From Asterias amurensis (lineage: Eukaryota > Echinodermata > Asteroidea > Forcipulatida > Asteriidae), in NCBI RefSeq assembly GCF_032118995.1, contig NC_092667.1, positions 4,208,931 to 4,272,930 on the forward strand: a stretch of DNA of 64,000 nucleotides. Reading direction: 5' to 3'. Below are positions 25,831 through 54,176 of the stretch, in pieces. The notes under the pieces were generated by a model. The model made no database searches. It was not told where the DNA came from and saw only the letters and a list, made by a program, of their open reading frames with translations. Each line of letters opens with the position of its first letter. Position 1 is the stretch's first letter. The translations under genes and the position numbers were made by a program.

Positions 25831-28800
25831 GAGTGCCACCCCAACCAATTACTTGAGACTTCTCAAAGTTACCAGCAGAGTAAATTTTTTATATTCTAAA
25901 AGCTTTAGTGTGATAGTTTCAATGTTTGTATTTTCCATCAAAAACAGACAATGTATACTTAGTTAGTTACGAAGTACGAAATTGATTGTTAAGGATAATT
26001 CTTACACTAAAAGTAATATTATTTCATAACAATTAAAACCCATCAAATTGTTTTATTACTTAATATTATACATTTAGAAGGCATGGTGCAGTGTGGTAAA
26101 ATGAACATACTAAAAGAAAATATCTGTATTGTTTTCTGCAACAATACGTGACGTCACCGCCAAACAATACGAATCAACTGTCACGGGCAGAAACCTGTCA
26201 TTTTTTGACTGCCCTTCCGTCGAAATATCATGTTACAGTTTCTTTCTACCCACCCCACGTCACTCAAACGAAAGCTTTCACCTTCTCACCAAACCCAACC
26301 CTTGGGAACGACCTGTAACCCGTCAGAAAAATATGGCTTTTATTGGAATTTTGAAGGACACATGCCTTGCTGGCCTTGTTTCTCATTCGACTCGCAGGGG
26401 GTTAACTCTGTTCCCCATTCATCTCGACAAGGGATTTGCGGGTTTGGACAAGATCTCTCGAGACAACTCTCTTGTTTGACAACCCGCTCCTTTTCGTCGC
26501 GCGTTTTCATCAATGTTTTCTTTTGTAGTTCGGTAAAGGTCAATGCACGAGGAAACATACCTTAGGAGAGACTTACAACAATTTCTGGCTACGTGGATGA
26601 CGTTGCCGTTTTTGCCCAAGAACTGATCAGCCTTGCCCCCCAAAAATAAGACGTTCAAAAGACAAGTTTGTTTGATTATCCACTTTCGTACATCTTATAC
26701 AAACTATAGCATTTAAATATCTGGTTCCAGTTTCAGAGAGCTGTTTTAGCGAAAAGTATTGCTGAAAAGTTTGCTGCTAAACAGAAATGAACATAATACC
26801 AGTCGCAGGTTGTACATGGGACGTCGTATTTTGGCTGAAACCTTATTCTGCTGGTAAGCTGAGCATAAAGTTGCTTAGCTTCGCTAGTAACGTGGGCCCT
26901 GGTCAAGAAGAGTGCATGTTTACTAGGCTCACCATGCAACAAAAGAAGGGATTCAGAATAAAAAACAAAAATACTCATTAGGACATTCCAGATTCTATTT
27001 CTAGAGCATTAATTATAGCCCTCAAAGGGTTTCTTCGTCAACGAGTTGATTTTCAACAAACTTAAAACTACACTTTTAATTACGTTTTGCCAATGGAATG
27101 GCATGGCCTATAAAACAGCCCACCCAGTCTTCCCCGTGTTGATCAGACCTCTACCTCATCGCAAAATTCCCCAGCACCGGACAAATAAACTTCACAACTG
27201 CTCGAGAAAAGCCATCAAGAAAACCACATCGCATTGAACACTTTTTTCCTTTGTGACATGTTGTCTTTCTTCCCACGTGTTCCCCCGATGTTTGGTTCTT
27301 GTTTGTTTTTTACCCAGACAGCAGTGTGTACCCCGTTTTGACCCTCAATGCTCAGCATAAAGTTAGTTGTTTTTTAGGGTGAATTTTGAACAAATATTGA
27401 CTGCTCGAAAAATAAATCACTGTTTGAAAAAAAGTCTCGGTATTTTCGGTTGGCATGAATCTCATAAGCTTTCCACGAATCATTAAAATAAAAATCCACC
27501 TTCCATTGCATAAAAAGAAACAAATTATTTTAATAAAGTTTTATATTTCGGACTAGTGGTATAAGGAGAACAAAGGTAAGTGCCCCGAATGCCCCAATTC
27601 CCCTTGGGTGCACCACTGTCCGAAATGCTTGTTTTTGATATAATTTAAATGTATATAGGTGGAGAGAAGCAATCACGGCTAGTGTTTACATGGTTGGAAT
27701 GTGAGAAGCCCTGCGTAGTATTTGTTTTTGAACACAACGTTGCCATTGGTGCACAGAAGGCAACTTATGGATTAAGGGAAACTTTAATTTGGATCGTAGT
27801 TCTTAAGCGCAAGATCTTGTCTTTAACTATCCATGGAAACCATTGAAGTCAATCCGATGAAGTCGGGAAGACACTTTTAAGCCCTCTTGTAATGCGTTTT
27901 ATTATACCAATGGTACCCAAAGCCCCCAATTATCTCTTTGTATCGTGTTATCGCTTCCTCGCCATCAGGTCTCCTTCTCAAATTGCAGTTCCAAAACTTT
28001 GCAAAGAGAGAACAGTCAGATTTCGTGTAAAAATAAAGAGGCTTGAAAAGAGAACATGTAATGTACATTCTCGCCGAAAAGGGAATCAAATGGAAGTTAA
28101 ACATGTGCTTTGAATGGTAGAGTAGGATATAAAGAAAGTCTTTTAGATGTATAAGAAATCTCACAGAGATGTTGACGCTAAAAAGAGCCGGTCGGTTATT
28201 CTGAAGTGAAAGTCGTTTCCAATTTAAAAAAAAACACTCGAAGAACGAAAACAGGTTGGTTCACCTGTATCAACTAATTATTAAAAGAAATTGTCTTTAC
28301 TTTGGACAAACGCTGTGGTAAGACGCTACATTTTAGAGCTAGCCTTACCTAGATGCCGCTATGGCTTCATCCTTGAGACCTTATCATGACAACCACAAAC
28401 GAGGCCTCGAGTAACACCTCCTCTTTGTCCTCTTACAGAATAGGGTCAATTCGGAGCCTAATACTTAAGTCTAAACGACTCGAGAGATGTCACTGAATTA
28501 AATCTTGATCATGATTGATATGTTGACTCCGTCAAAACCTTCCTAGAATCGGGAGATTTATTGGCTTCTTATTAATTAGTTTCTACTGTAAGTTTAATTT
28601 TGAAGGTATTTGAATTGTGTACCATCCATTTCTTCTTGAAATATTTTGTAGTTGGCCTATAGGGCTATGATCTTGAGGCAAAATTTCGACCAGTAACAAT
28701 TGTAAAAGGCAAGTGATAAAAACAACTTTTTTTTTTTGCCAGTTCCTTCGCGCAACGAGGGTCTCCTTGCCTCTAACTGGATTACGGGCTCGACTTGACA

Positions 28801-30431
28801 AGTTTTCACATCATTCATTGTTGGACGATGTAGCGGCGACAATGTGAATCTTATCCCCCGGTGAAAGCCGCCGGGCAATCCGCACCCTATGTGCCTCGTT
28901 GCCAGGTCTCCAGGGTCGTTCTTCCCTTCAATCTTATCATTACACCCAGTGCGCACCACTGCTCACAGACAAGGAGTCACTTTAAGTTTACCATTACAAG
29001 ACGTCTGAAAGGCAACCTGAGAACCCCTTCTTCTCTTTCCCGGTCGTTGGCTTGATGGTGCTTAATCCAGCCAATTTGGAGGATTCTGGATTATTACGAG
29101 ATTTATTCGCATAATAATACCAGCTCCATTTGTTAATTTGGCGGGGTAAAAATATACACACCATCTAAAGGATACCACTGAACCTTAATGGGTATTGTTA
29201 CCGATTTGTGATCTGCTCGAGCAGGCAGGTAGGTTGTGAACTCGGATTCACGCGGACCTCCACGAGGAACGAAAACTTGTCTTACTGAAATTGAGCCACA
29301 TCTTGTGGATTTGCTTTCAAAGACATTTCTCCGACAAGGTTTCAAAATCTACTTAAGAAATATCGCGCGTACCATGTTGACTCATGTGTCTGTCTGCGCC
29401 AATAAGTTTTAAATGCCACTCGTTCGATTCTCAGCTTGTTTATGAAATAAAGATCCTTTTATGTAAATAAGTTAGAATCATCTCTTTAAAGCAATATCTA
29501 GAGTTTTATTTACTATGTTTAGCTTTGGTTTTGCATCTCTGATCATTGACTGTTTGTCATTAAAAATGTTGAGCATCCTTTGGTCATTCTTTGGTCTGTC
29601 AGTTTCAAAACGTTTGATAGACCACAATTTCAATTACAAATTTCGGTCTCAATTTGGCACAATTCCCTTGTGACGTCAACTGTCTGTGCTGATGGGAAAT
29701 CAGATTTACTTCTCAAAAATTGCGTGAGTTTTCAGAATATTGTCGACCAAATACCGGGAAATGTTTATGTTATTTATTTCAACTTTCAATTGTCGACAAT
29801 ACTCGCGGAAGATTTTGTTTTCTCGCATTTTCTCGAACTTTCACGAAAGACCAATGACCTCACTGAACTAAACTCTACCACTACCAGTAATCAGTTTAAA
29901 CATCCATGGATAATGAGCCCGCAAATGACTTTCTACAAGAGGGATAAATCCCAGATTGTAAAAACTTCCTCACAACAATGACTGTGTTATCTTGTCGGTC
30001 TCGCCATGATCCCTCCTAATCACATGTTTAAAAATGGTCCTTTCTTAACCATGATGTAAAATCTTGGAGGCATTATGATGATGATGATGACTCTTGTGTG
30101 TAGCGTGTATTGTCCAATATGCTTTACCAGGTGATCGACCTGGTTCAAAAATGGGTCAATTGGCTAAATATACATCGGCTTAAAACTAAATCCACCCAAA
30201 AATGTAAACTATTTTCAAACAAACAAAATGTGACGTGCAAAATATGGGTAAACTTACAACACACAAGACTAGTACATCCATGTTAAGTTGAGAACTTTTG
30301 ATTTCAAACGATTCTGAGTACAGACAATTTGCCCCTGAATATTGAAATAAAATCTGGTTTTAATAACTTTTTCAGATCGAATGTTCAAACCACAGTGTTT
30401 GGTTACATATGAACAGTTGGCATTATATGAT

Positions 30432-30821
30432 TTAAAGGAACACATTGCCTTGGATCGGTCGAGTTGGTCTTTGAAAAGCGTTTGTAACCGTTTTTTATAA
30501 AATGCATATGGGTAGAAAGATGTTGCAAAAGTAGAATACAATGATCCACACAAACATGCCTCGAAATTGCGTGGTTTTCCTTTTACCTCGTCGACTAACA
30601 CGTCGGCCATTTATGGGGGTCAAAATTTTGACTCCCATAAATGGCCGACCGTGTTAGTTCGCACAGTAGAAGGAAAACAACGCAATTTCGAGACAAACTT
30701 GTGTGGATCATTGTATTCTACTTTTAAAACATCTTTCCAACCATATGCATTATATAAAAAACGGGTACAAACGCTTTTGTTTTGACCAACTCGTCCGATC
30801 CAAGGCAACGTGTTCCCTTAA
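30432..30821. mobile_element. Palindromic TTAA-flanked foldback element (family M1), copy 2
   Basis: It starts TTAAAGGAACAC and ends GTGTTCCCTTAA, with the centre near 30,626 in a GGGTCAAAATTTTGACTCCC-like palindrome. It has the same internal order as the 14.8-kb copy and TTAA at both borders. It lies in intergenic DNA and has no coding capacity. Confidence 0.85.
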
Positions 30822-32723
30822 GTAGTTTTACTCGCAAAAAGCATTTATAGCAAAAAATGCCTCTTTAATATACCTTAAGATAGATCGTATGGCAAAGTGT
30901 TAAAGTCTTACATTTTTAAAGAGACGGTCTTTGCCATTTAAACTTTGACCCTTGTCCAGCGCCACCTATCATACAACCTTGTGCTCAAAATGTAATCCCA
31001 ACGATCCAGTCAAATTATCTTCTCAATTTTCACTATGATTTATACATCTTTGGAACTTGAACCAGGTGTCAAAATATTGTCAGTCAAAACGGATGCCTGA
31101 TCAAAATTATAAAATGAAGATATGATAGTCTTCCGGTTGGCCGACAGGGGGGGAAATGTCATCGTCGCCATGTTCATTACGCAATTAAAGACCATACGGG
31201 ATGGAGAAGTGGACAAACTATTGCAGTTTAATGTCAACGAGTGGTTAATAACTATGCTGACAAGCTCAGATCAGAACTGATGTAGACTAAATTAAAATTT
31301 GGTTTGAAAATTAAAGATAATTTGGGATTATTGAGAATTGAGCTTACTGAGAAGCAGTCTTTAATCTAACATTATTTGTGTGGGTTTTTAAGCAACACAT
31401 TAAAGTAGTTTGTTCAGCATGAATGATAGAGATAGATGCTTGATGAATTAGATTGAATTTGTTTGAGCAACAACAACGTTTGAAGTCGTACACTGTGCTT
31501 ATACTTTATTCTCTCTTCTTCTTTAGTCCTTCAGTTACAGCTAGCTTAATTAATATATTATTGAATTAAAACCACTGTTCCTTCCAACACTTTGTGGATG
31601 TTTGTCTCATGAGTTGCCACAAATAACATTGTGCTGAAAGAAAAGTAAAATGCCTAAACAAACTACGGCTGAAACAAACAAAATCTGGTGTGATCCAGGC
31701 CACATGCCAAAGCTATGGAGAACATTTTTAGTTGAACATCTTTCTAAAAAAAAAGGATCTTTTTGGATAATCATAAGTTTCTAATGTTTGCTGATGAAGT
31801 ATTGGTTTTGGGGATGAAAAGAGTAGAGGAACACTGTCCTTGCCCCTGGCCATGGACGAAAGCTCTTTCTGATTGACAGACACTTTAAGATCTGATCAGT
31901 ACACCAAGGAGGAGCAAAGCCAAGACGCTGCGCACCTTTCTTAAGACTCATCTCTACCTGTCCTTAGTTTGTATGGTCAACTTCTACAGAGAGGTTTGCC
32001 ATGGCTGTGATATATTTACCAAAGAGACTTAGTTTGATAGGAGCGATTCTCAAGTGTGTGATTACCTTTGTTAATTCCACTCAAGGACTGTCGTGTGAAG
32101 ACTTGGATGAGGGATGATATCTCAAGTGAAATTACAAGCATGCTTGAGAATATCAAGGGGTATTATCTGGATTGGCAGCTACTTGGGATTGTGGAATTTT
32201 TCTCTTGAAGTGTATAACTCGACAAATGAACCCGTTGTTCTCCTTAACCTTATTTAAATTTGCTTCAAAAAAGATCTCGACACAAATGCAATAACACGAT
32301 TTGCACATTATACTTTACTGGGTAGTGTAACAACCATGCACTACTAATGAGCAACCTACAACCACCTCCATGCTACAACCATGCACAAGGCTTCATAATC
32401 ATACGTAGTGTAGTGTCACAACCATAATTTGTTTAGAACATTTGTAAAAATTAGCCCACTTTCTAATAACAAAGCCTGCTATATGCTTACCCTTTTTTAT
32501 ATTTTACAAAACTTCATCGTTACTAGCAAAGCTCTTATTTCAATTTAGCAATATTAATCAAGAAATTTATTTCCCAAAGTAGTCACCAATAAAGGCATGC
32601 CAGAGCATTAATCACTAAGTAGGATTCAAACCAGCTATTGAACCACAGTAGGATACAAAATAGCATAAAGCTATTGGTATTTATTTTACTTATTCTTCTA
32701 GCAGTTGCCAATCCGGTGAGATA

Positions 32724-33092
32724 TTAAAGCCATTGGACACTTTCTGAACAGAACAAAAATTATTAAAAGTTCACAGATTTACAAATAACTTACAGGGTTT
32801 ACAGAAGGTAATGGTGAAAGACTTCACTTAAAATATTTTATCACGAAATGCTTTACTTTTTGATAAACATTAAAACAATGATCAATTCTCGATATCGAGA
32901 ATAACGGATTTATTTTAAACACATGTCATGATTCGGCGAAACGTGCGGAAACAAGGGTGGGTTTTCCCGTTATTTTCTCCCGACTCCGACGACCGATTTA
33001 GCCTAAATTTTTGCAGGTTTAATATTTGTATATAAGTTGTGATACACAATGTGTGGGCCTTTGGACAATCAATTATTATTTACCGATGTTGT
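32724..33092. mobile_element. Degraded TTAA-type element (family M3)
   Basis: It starts TTAAAGCCATTGGACAC, resembling the end of family M2 (TTAAAGGCATTGGACAC). It contains a central palindrome ATTCTCGATATCGAGAAT (near 32,884-32,901) and the words CTCCCGACTCCGACGACCGAT, shared in part with M2. The right terminus is eroded, so the end coordinate is approximate. Confidence 0.55.
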
Positions 33093-34257
33093 GCCAGGTC
33101 CTTACCCGCATGCCTTAAAAAAACAATAGTGTCTGTCCATTTTGACTCGGAAACCTTACACGAACATTCCGATCTTCCCCAATCCTGCCCCCCCCCCCCC
33201 TTCCCCCACCCCACAACCCTCTGATTCACAAAGATCACCCTAAGTCAACTGCCTGGGGCGGCAAGGGGGCGCCATTCAACCCTCCAATCCAGCACCCTTG
33301 AGTTTTTTTGTCTATACACCTGTTCTCTGAACTAATCCGCGGGTAATCCCCCTCTTTATCAGCAGTTACACCTGTATAGAATGAGGCCACCCCACTTCTG
33401 CGGTTTCATTTTTTTTTTTTTCTTTTTTTAAGGGGGGGAACTTTTCCCAACATCGTAGGATTCGTCACAGGGATATTTATGTCTCTAACGTTTTTTTAGT
33501 AATTGATGGGATCCGGGTTGGCAGACACGAAGTAATAAAGAGTGAACTTTCAAATAAATGTTACTGTTTTAGAGTCTTGTATACACTTCGATATCCATTC
33601 TAAAACTTGAAACTTGAATAACCCAGTTGCTTCAATTCTACTTAGTCCTTAAGATCAAAACACTGGAAGTTTTGCAACTTTATCCCATGAAAGTGACCTT
33701 ACGCTGTGTTCGTTTATGAAAAAAATTATGTAAACAAACCATTCTTTCGAAATCTATAACTACTAGGGTAGTACAATCCAATACTACTCTCAATTTTGCA
33801 TTCCAAGAAATTACAGCTCGTGGACGAAAATACTTTAGTAAGACGCGGAAAGGCGCTAATTTGACAATTCCTTGTAACCGCACGTGAGTCTTTTCGATTC
33901 GAGAGTGTCATCTTTGTACTTATTTCGTTTGGCTTCATCACACTCTCTGCTGATAAGATTCGGATATTTGCGTCAATATTCCCCTTTTTATTGAAACCTA
34001 GGCTAAACCTTTTTTTTATATATATTTTTTTTACATTAACAAAATGTGATGTTTCATGTACATATTATTGACCAAGTTGAAATCAGTGTCTATGCTTTTG
34101 TTTGGGACAAGGCTGTAAACTGACTATGGAGGGCGCCCTTCAATATTTCACAACTATTTCATCAACACTACACAGGTGATCGAGAAAGTACAACTAGTGA
34201 CTCGGCCAAACTCTTGAACGTTTAAATTAGAATTTGTAGCACAATTCATTTATAAAC

Positions 34258-42070
<7,813 letters not shown>

Positions 42071-42497
42071 TGATAATACAAAAAAGCTTCTTGAAACAGA
42101 ATTTTGGTTATTTCAAAATACACTCGTACGTAATTATTGATGGAAGTTATTGCCAAGACTGGTGAGAATGGAGGCATTAGTTACTATAAAAAACTACCTT
42201 GATTGAACACTTGGGTCAAATTTATTGAACGGGTGGGGTATTAATGGGAGCAGATCATCACAGGTATCATTTGCAAAGTGCAACTGCACACAACATCCTT
42301 AGCTTAAAGAACAATGTATATTGAAGTTTTAAGTAATTTTTCAGTTTCTCACTGCTCTTCCTACAGAGAGCTACATGGTTCTTTGTTTCTTATTAAATGA
42401 AAAATGTATTTATCATGTTTTATGCATGGTATTATGACAAATATTCTTAAGATCCAGAAAACTCCATTGTTAAAACTCCACGGCCAGTCTTTTATTT

Positions 42498-42640
42498 TTA
42501 GGCCTGGAATTTCATCCAAGGCCATTTTCATTTTACGAAGGGCACTTCCATTGGAAAATCTTAGTCAATGGGAAACCTTTTATGGGGCAACAAGGCCATG
42601 ACCAGGGGGAATGGCCTGCGTGTAATTCCAAGTCTGCATT
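42498..42640 (+). repeat. Dispersed repeat M7, copy in the ELP3 3' region
   Basis: It starts TTAGGCCTGGAATTTCATCC and contains AAGGCCATTTTCATTTTACG, GGGCACTTCCATTGGAAAA and AAGGCCATGACCAGGGGG. It ends GTGTAATTCCAAGTCTG, giving roughly inverted ends. It lies about 430 bp past the ELP3 stop, so it may be transcribed in the 3' UTR. Confidence 0.55.
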
Positions 42641-42961
42641 ATACCATCTTTCTCTACGATTATACTGAGCAAAAGGCATGTAACAACACAAGCTCAAACA
42701 GCGCCCTAACAGAGGTCAAGGAAGGCACCCTATTGGTTTATATTTGCATTTGGTGCATGCATGCATGCAACACAAGTGTCCATCGTCAACCAGATTAACA
42801 GGTGTATCCAATATTGTACAAAGCAGGTTGTAAAAGTGAGGCTGATTGTCATTTTCTTAAATGCACTCATGGGGGTTCTTTTATCTCCGACTTCATTATC
42901 TTTGTGCATATTAATCAGTTACGAAAGGGAATGTTTAACATGCGATATATAATGTACATGT

Positions 42962-43107
42962 AATAAAACAGTAAGTCTTTATAAACACTGACTACTTCTT
43001 TGTGTACTTTTAGAAGAAATACAGAAAATCTTTGTGTATATTTGTCTACAATTAGTCGGCTGAAAAAGAGCAGTCTCAACTGAAGTTGATTTGATGACAA
43101 CAATAAA
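42962..43107 (+). terminator. Candidate ELP3 polyadenylation signals
   Basis: AATAAA occurs at 42,962-42,967 and again at 43,102-43,107, about 0.9 and 1.0 kb past the ELP3 stop. No closer canonical hexamer was seen. Confidence 0.45.
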
Positions 43108-43451
43108 ACTGACACACCATGACACAAAGGTTTATATAATAAATATCTATCAGTATGTAGCACTTTATGTGTTTATTTGGTCAACTCTGATAAGAAGTTT
43201 CAATACATCACAATCTGCACCTGTCTCTTATTTATTCAATCAATTAAATAACTAACTGCTTCCACCACTTCCAATAATTCTTTTGAAAACCTGTGTAGTG
43301 AGTAGTTTATATATAGCGTTGTTTACAGCACAAGCAAAATCTTCAATGAATTCCTCCAATATCAAGTATCCTTAACCAATACTAAATTGGACAAGCCCTA
43401 TTTAAAAATTCAACACAAATTTGGACAAGCTCCGTTTAAAAATCAGAACAG

Positions 43452-43457
43452 TTTATT
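43452..43457 (-). terminator. Candidate SQLE polyadenylation signal
   Basis: TTTATT on the plus strand reads AATAAA on the minus strand, 272 bp past the SQLE stop. Further minus-strand AATAAA copies occur at 43,231-43,236 and 43,172-43,177, so longer 3' ends that approach the ELP3 3' end are possible. Confidence 0.45.
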
Positions 43458-43728
43458 ACCGTCTAGGAATAGGCCAGTTGCAAACATACCAAAACTTACT
43501 CGACGTAAATTTATAACATTTTGTTTGAAAGTTCTTGTGGGCTTTTTGATATTATTAGTGTGAAACCAAAATAAAATTCGCACAAACATCAGATCAAAAT
43601 TTCTTGCAACTTTGAAAGAGAAACAGCAATACAAATTTTTAACGTGCCCTGTTTAAAAATTCAAGGAAGACAAGTTTGTTTAATATGCCAAAGCTTCTTC
43701 AGATTTCCGTGACTCCTTTAGGAACATT

Positions 43729-50763
<7,035 letters not shown>

Positions 50764-51285
50764 GCTTGATGATCAGATTTGCTGCAACCTGTTTTATAAA
50801 ACAGTCAAGACGGTAAATATTTATTCTGTATTTGTTGAGCGATTTGTCTATATCGATATTAGTAATGCAATATCTTTGCAGGAATGAAGTGGAATATAAG
50901 GAAATTTAAAAAAATGCTTCTTTTCCTTTTCAATACTAAACAAAGCTGAATGTCACAAATTAAAATCCACATTAATTAAGTATTTGGTAAACAATCGGGG
51001 GAAGAACATCAAACTCTAGGTACATGAAGTTCATTTTTAAAGCAAAATTCAACCAAAACTAATAAAAAAAACACAGAACTATTCTGTAAAAATAAAAATA
51101 TTATGTGACGATGAACAGATTTGCTTACTTACCTCTCTCTGAATAACTGTCAAGTGTGAAATGATAAATCCACAGAGATTGCTAACAGCATGATGTCTGG
51201 TCTTCAGAGTTGTGTAACTTCGCCTTGTCGACTTAAGTGGGGGTTTCAAATCACTGTGGATTGTTATCTGTGTGACCAAATAAAA
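50764..51285 (-). promoter_or_regulatory. Probable 5' UTR of SQLE with a non-coding first exon
   Basis: On the minus strand, GAGAG|GTAAGTAAG gives a strong donor with the exon ending at 51,133. AAAACAG|GTTGC gives an acceptor with the next exon starting at 50,788, 25 bases before the SQLE ATG. The upstream exon would reach to roughly 51.28 kb; its start is not defined by the sequence. Confidence 0.45.
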
Positions 51286-52128
51286 GAAATCTATTTTTAT
51301 TGATTGTGTTTTGGGAAGGCTATAAAAGTCACTGGACCTTGAAACTATACCATGTAGGGTGGCGTGATATAACAGACTGTTCTTGCTCAGATTTTAGATT
51401 ATTTACTTTCTGAAAATATACTGGTACACAAATGGTATACAATGTACATGGCTACATTTGGCAAGCCATAATAGATGAGCACTAGTGGACTGAAATTTGT
51501 TGTTCACATAGTGTGGGTTCACATCCTGGTCTGGCTGGTCTGGTTGGTCCTTCAAAAATGTTAATATAAATGGAATTTTGTTATTTTTTTATTCAAGGTT
51601 TGGCATCCATTTTTTAGTTTAAAGGCCAGCATTTAGTTTGACCTTTTGACTGGTGCAAAAATTCCTTTTTGCACATTTTATTTAAACATAATTATCACAC
51701 TTCAAGTTTCGTTTACGAAAGTATCAGAAACTGTTTTAACTGTTTTGCTACTGGACCACTAAGGGTATGGACCACTGAAGAGGGAGACCCCTTGGTTAAC
51801 ACTTGTCTGTACTGTGGAGCTACATTACACATGCTTACAACAAATGTTAACATCAAATAATTAACTATTAATATTTTAATAATTAATTACTCATTTAGTC
51901 ACCGTGTTCAAGTGGTTGGACGTGGTTAGACTGCAGGAGTATGCATTCGTCAAAAGGAGAATGATTGTGGGTTTAATTCGGCCTAGCTTACTCACTGCTG
52001 ATTTCACAATTGACTCGATCAAATCAAATAAATATTCTACATTAATATTTTTAAATAAAAAAATTAATGACATCAACAGTTAACACCATAACACCACTCT
52101 TGACTGTTTATGTAGGCCTACTCTTGTT

Positions 52129-52284
52129 TAGCCCACCTAGTTGAGCTGTAAATGGCTGTCTTTTAACATCGGTCTCAACAATGTCACCATTTAATTTCAA
52201 TCCAATTACAACAATGGCGACAAGCCGACAGTGATGAGACCATGGAGAGAGCCATTAACAATAACAGCTCAACAAGGTGGGCTA
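52129..52284. mobile_element. TA-flanked inverted-repeat element (family M5), full copy
   Basis: It starts TAGCCCACCTAGTTGAGCTGT and ends ACAGCTCAACAAGGTGGGCTA, inverted repeats of about 20 bp with TA at both borders. It contains TTTTAACATCGGTCT as in the 14.1-kb copy. It lies upstream of SQLE. Confidence 0.75.
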
Positions 52285-52372
52285 TATAAACTCTTATTAA
52301 TAATAATATGAATAATTACACATTTTAACTATGTTGCTACATGAAACAGGCTTTCAACAAGTACCCTCATAA

Positions 52373-52828
52373 TTAAAGGCAGTGGACACCGTCACACTAT
52401 TGATAATTACTCAAAATAATTATAAGTATAAAACCTTACTTGTTAACGAGTAATGGGGAGAGGTTGATAGTTTAATTTTAAAGCATTGTGAGAAACGGCT
52501 CCCTCTGCAAGTGACGTAGTTTTTGAGAAAGAAGTAAATTTCCACGTATTTGATTTCGAAACCTCAAGTTTAGAATTTGAGGTCTTGACATCAAGCATCT
52601 GAGAAGGAAAGCACACAACTTCATGTGACAAGGAAAGGGTGTTTGTTTTATTTATTTTTTTTAAATATTAATATAGTTATCTCGCAACTCCGACGACCGT
52701 CACCATGATGACGACCAGTTGAGCTCAAACTTTCACAGGTTTGTCATTTTATGCGTTATAAAATGTTGAGATACATCAAGTGAGAAGACCAGTCTTTGAC
52801 ATTTACCAGTAGTGTCCGGTGTCTTTAA
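52373..52828. mobile_element. Palindromic TTAA-flanked element (family M2), copy 1, 456 bp
   Basis: It starts TTAAAGGCAGTGGACAC and ends GTGTCCGGTGTCTTTAA. Its centre is ACCTCAAGTTTAGAATTTGAGGT (near 52,570). TTAA borders match family M1, and the family recurs at 59,234-59,618. Confidence 0.8.
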
Positions 52829-54009
52829 ACAAACCATGGAGGTCCCTTATTCCGCATAGGATGACATAAAAATACATGTGGTGTGACTGTGTGTGTGATG
52901 GTGTGTGGGGTGGGGTGATGTGAATTCCGGGTGAGCTCCATGATGTGACCGCCGTGGACGTGGTGGGTGGGCGTCCCCAACATAATCGAATATCGTAAAA
53001 AAGGCAGAACGAAAAAAAAAAGGAATTCCACTAACTTATTATTAACTATTACAACATCATTATTTTCATTACGTATTGCTCTTTTACTCACCAGATAAGC
53101 CGGTCGTCATTGATTGATAATTTCTCAAAAGATGTACGGGTTGGTTGCATAACTTATTTTATAACCTCGTTCTCCAACTTTATTCAATCAATTATTGTCA
53201 CTATATGTAGTGTGTGCGTGTTTGTTTTATGAGTACGAGGTTAACAAAATAGTGGCAACCGTGGAAACTATAGAATGACAGTGACCAGACTAATATCAGT
53301 AGACTTTCTACACTTAAACTAAGTCTTGTCCCTAAAATCTCTGCTTGCTAAAGAATTAGAAAAGTACAGTACTACTAGCCACGTTCGTACGTCGTGCGGT
53401 ACAACTTAATAACTACAAGAATTCTTAGAAAACCGGTTAAAAAAGGGCGGTCATGCAACTTTTAGTGACAAAGTTCAAACTAATGCTACAGAAAAAGTAA
53501 CAATTACACCGGTTACCTGGAAAGGTTGGTAAACATCTTTTTTTATCAAGTATTTACTAATTGCAAATTGGTGAGATGAAAAAAAACGCATTATACTATA
53601 TAGAAAGTCATCAAAAGAGGGCGCTACACAACTGTAATGCTTAAAAACAGTTTTGTTAATTAAATAATGTTGGTAATTACCATGTAGTAATCTTTATCTG
53701 ATAATATTACTATGGCATTAATGGTAGTGGATATAAGTATGTCCCGGCAACAGTTAACTTTACATTGATCAATATGTTATTTAAATAGGCCTTAACGTTA
53801 CGCCTAAATTTTTTTTTAATAAAATAAAATATATATTTTTCAGCTGGGGAATCAGAAATTATCTTACAAAAAAGCAACACACTTCTCACTCCTCACACCA
53901 TAGTCACATTACGCTACATTGGCTCCCCTTGGGCTTGGCAAAGTTCGCAACCAACCATTCGGTGACTATGTATACATAGTGTACACATAATTGACTGGGA
54001 CTGGCAAAC

Positions 54010-54176
54010 TAGGTAACTAATCATGCTAATGTACATCTATTCCCCCGGGGAAGGGGGGGGTAGACCAGAACTTGCAGAGGAGGAACCTATTTCCCCGAGG
54101 GTGAAGGCCGAGGGAAATAGGTCCCTCTTCTGGGCCCTCACAGGCCCCGAGGGGGAATAGATGTACACTAGTTACC
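54010..54176. repeat. GC-rich foldback upstream of SLC35B3
   Basis: The outer arms GTACATCTATTCCCCCGGGG and CCCCGAGGGGGAATAGATGTAC are nearly perfect inverted repeats and extend into AGGTAACTA / TAGTTACC. Inner arms CCTATTTCCCC and GGGAAATAGG give a second stem. The core repeats CCGAGG. It could extrude as a cruciform. It is 380 bp before the SLC35B3 start codon. Confidence 0.8.

Larger units (their letters stand above)
20077..34257. other. Gene desert between R-spondin and ELP3
   Basis: Fourteen kilobases without a frame that I can tie to a protein family, although several frames of 60-133 codons occur by chance on both strands. The R-spondin promoter and 5' UTR should lie just above 20,077 and the ELP3 promoter just below 34,258. 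An M1 element (30.4 kb), an M3 element (32.7 kb) and long poly-C tracts (24,240 and 25,811) are the only clear structures. Confidence 0.5.

Noticed and set aside
26129-26658. Overlapping frames on both strands near 26.1-26.6 kb
   Set aside because: None carries a known motif. Overlap on both strands fits a chance stop-poor, slightly GC-richer patch.
29133-29345. Minus-strand frame with a balanced, protein-like composition
   Set aside because: It looked exon-like, but I could not recognise the product or join it to any other exon.
29580-29981. Plus-strand frame of 133 codons in the gene desert
   Set aside because: No family resemblance, no splice context and no repeat of the frame elsewhere. 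Chance length is plausible in 14 kb of six-frame sequence.
51890-52000. Sequence with GTGGGTTTAATTC resembling a pol III B box
   Set aside because: The A box is unclear and no cloverleaf forms. It may be an old SINE fragment but is not strong enough to annotate.
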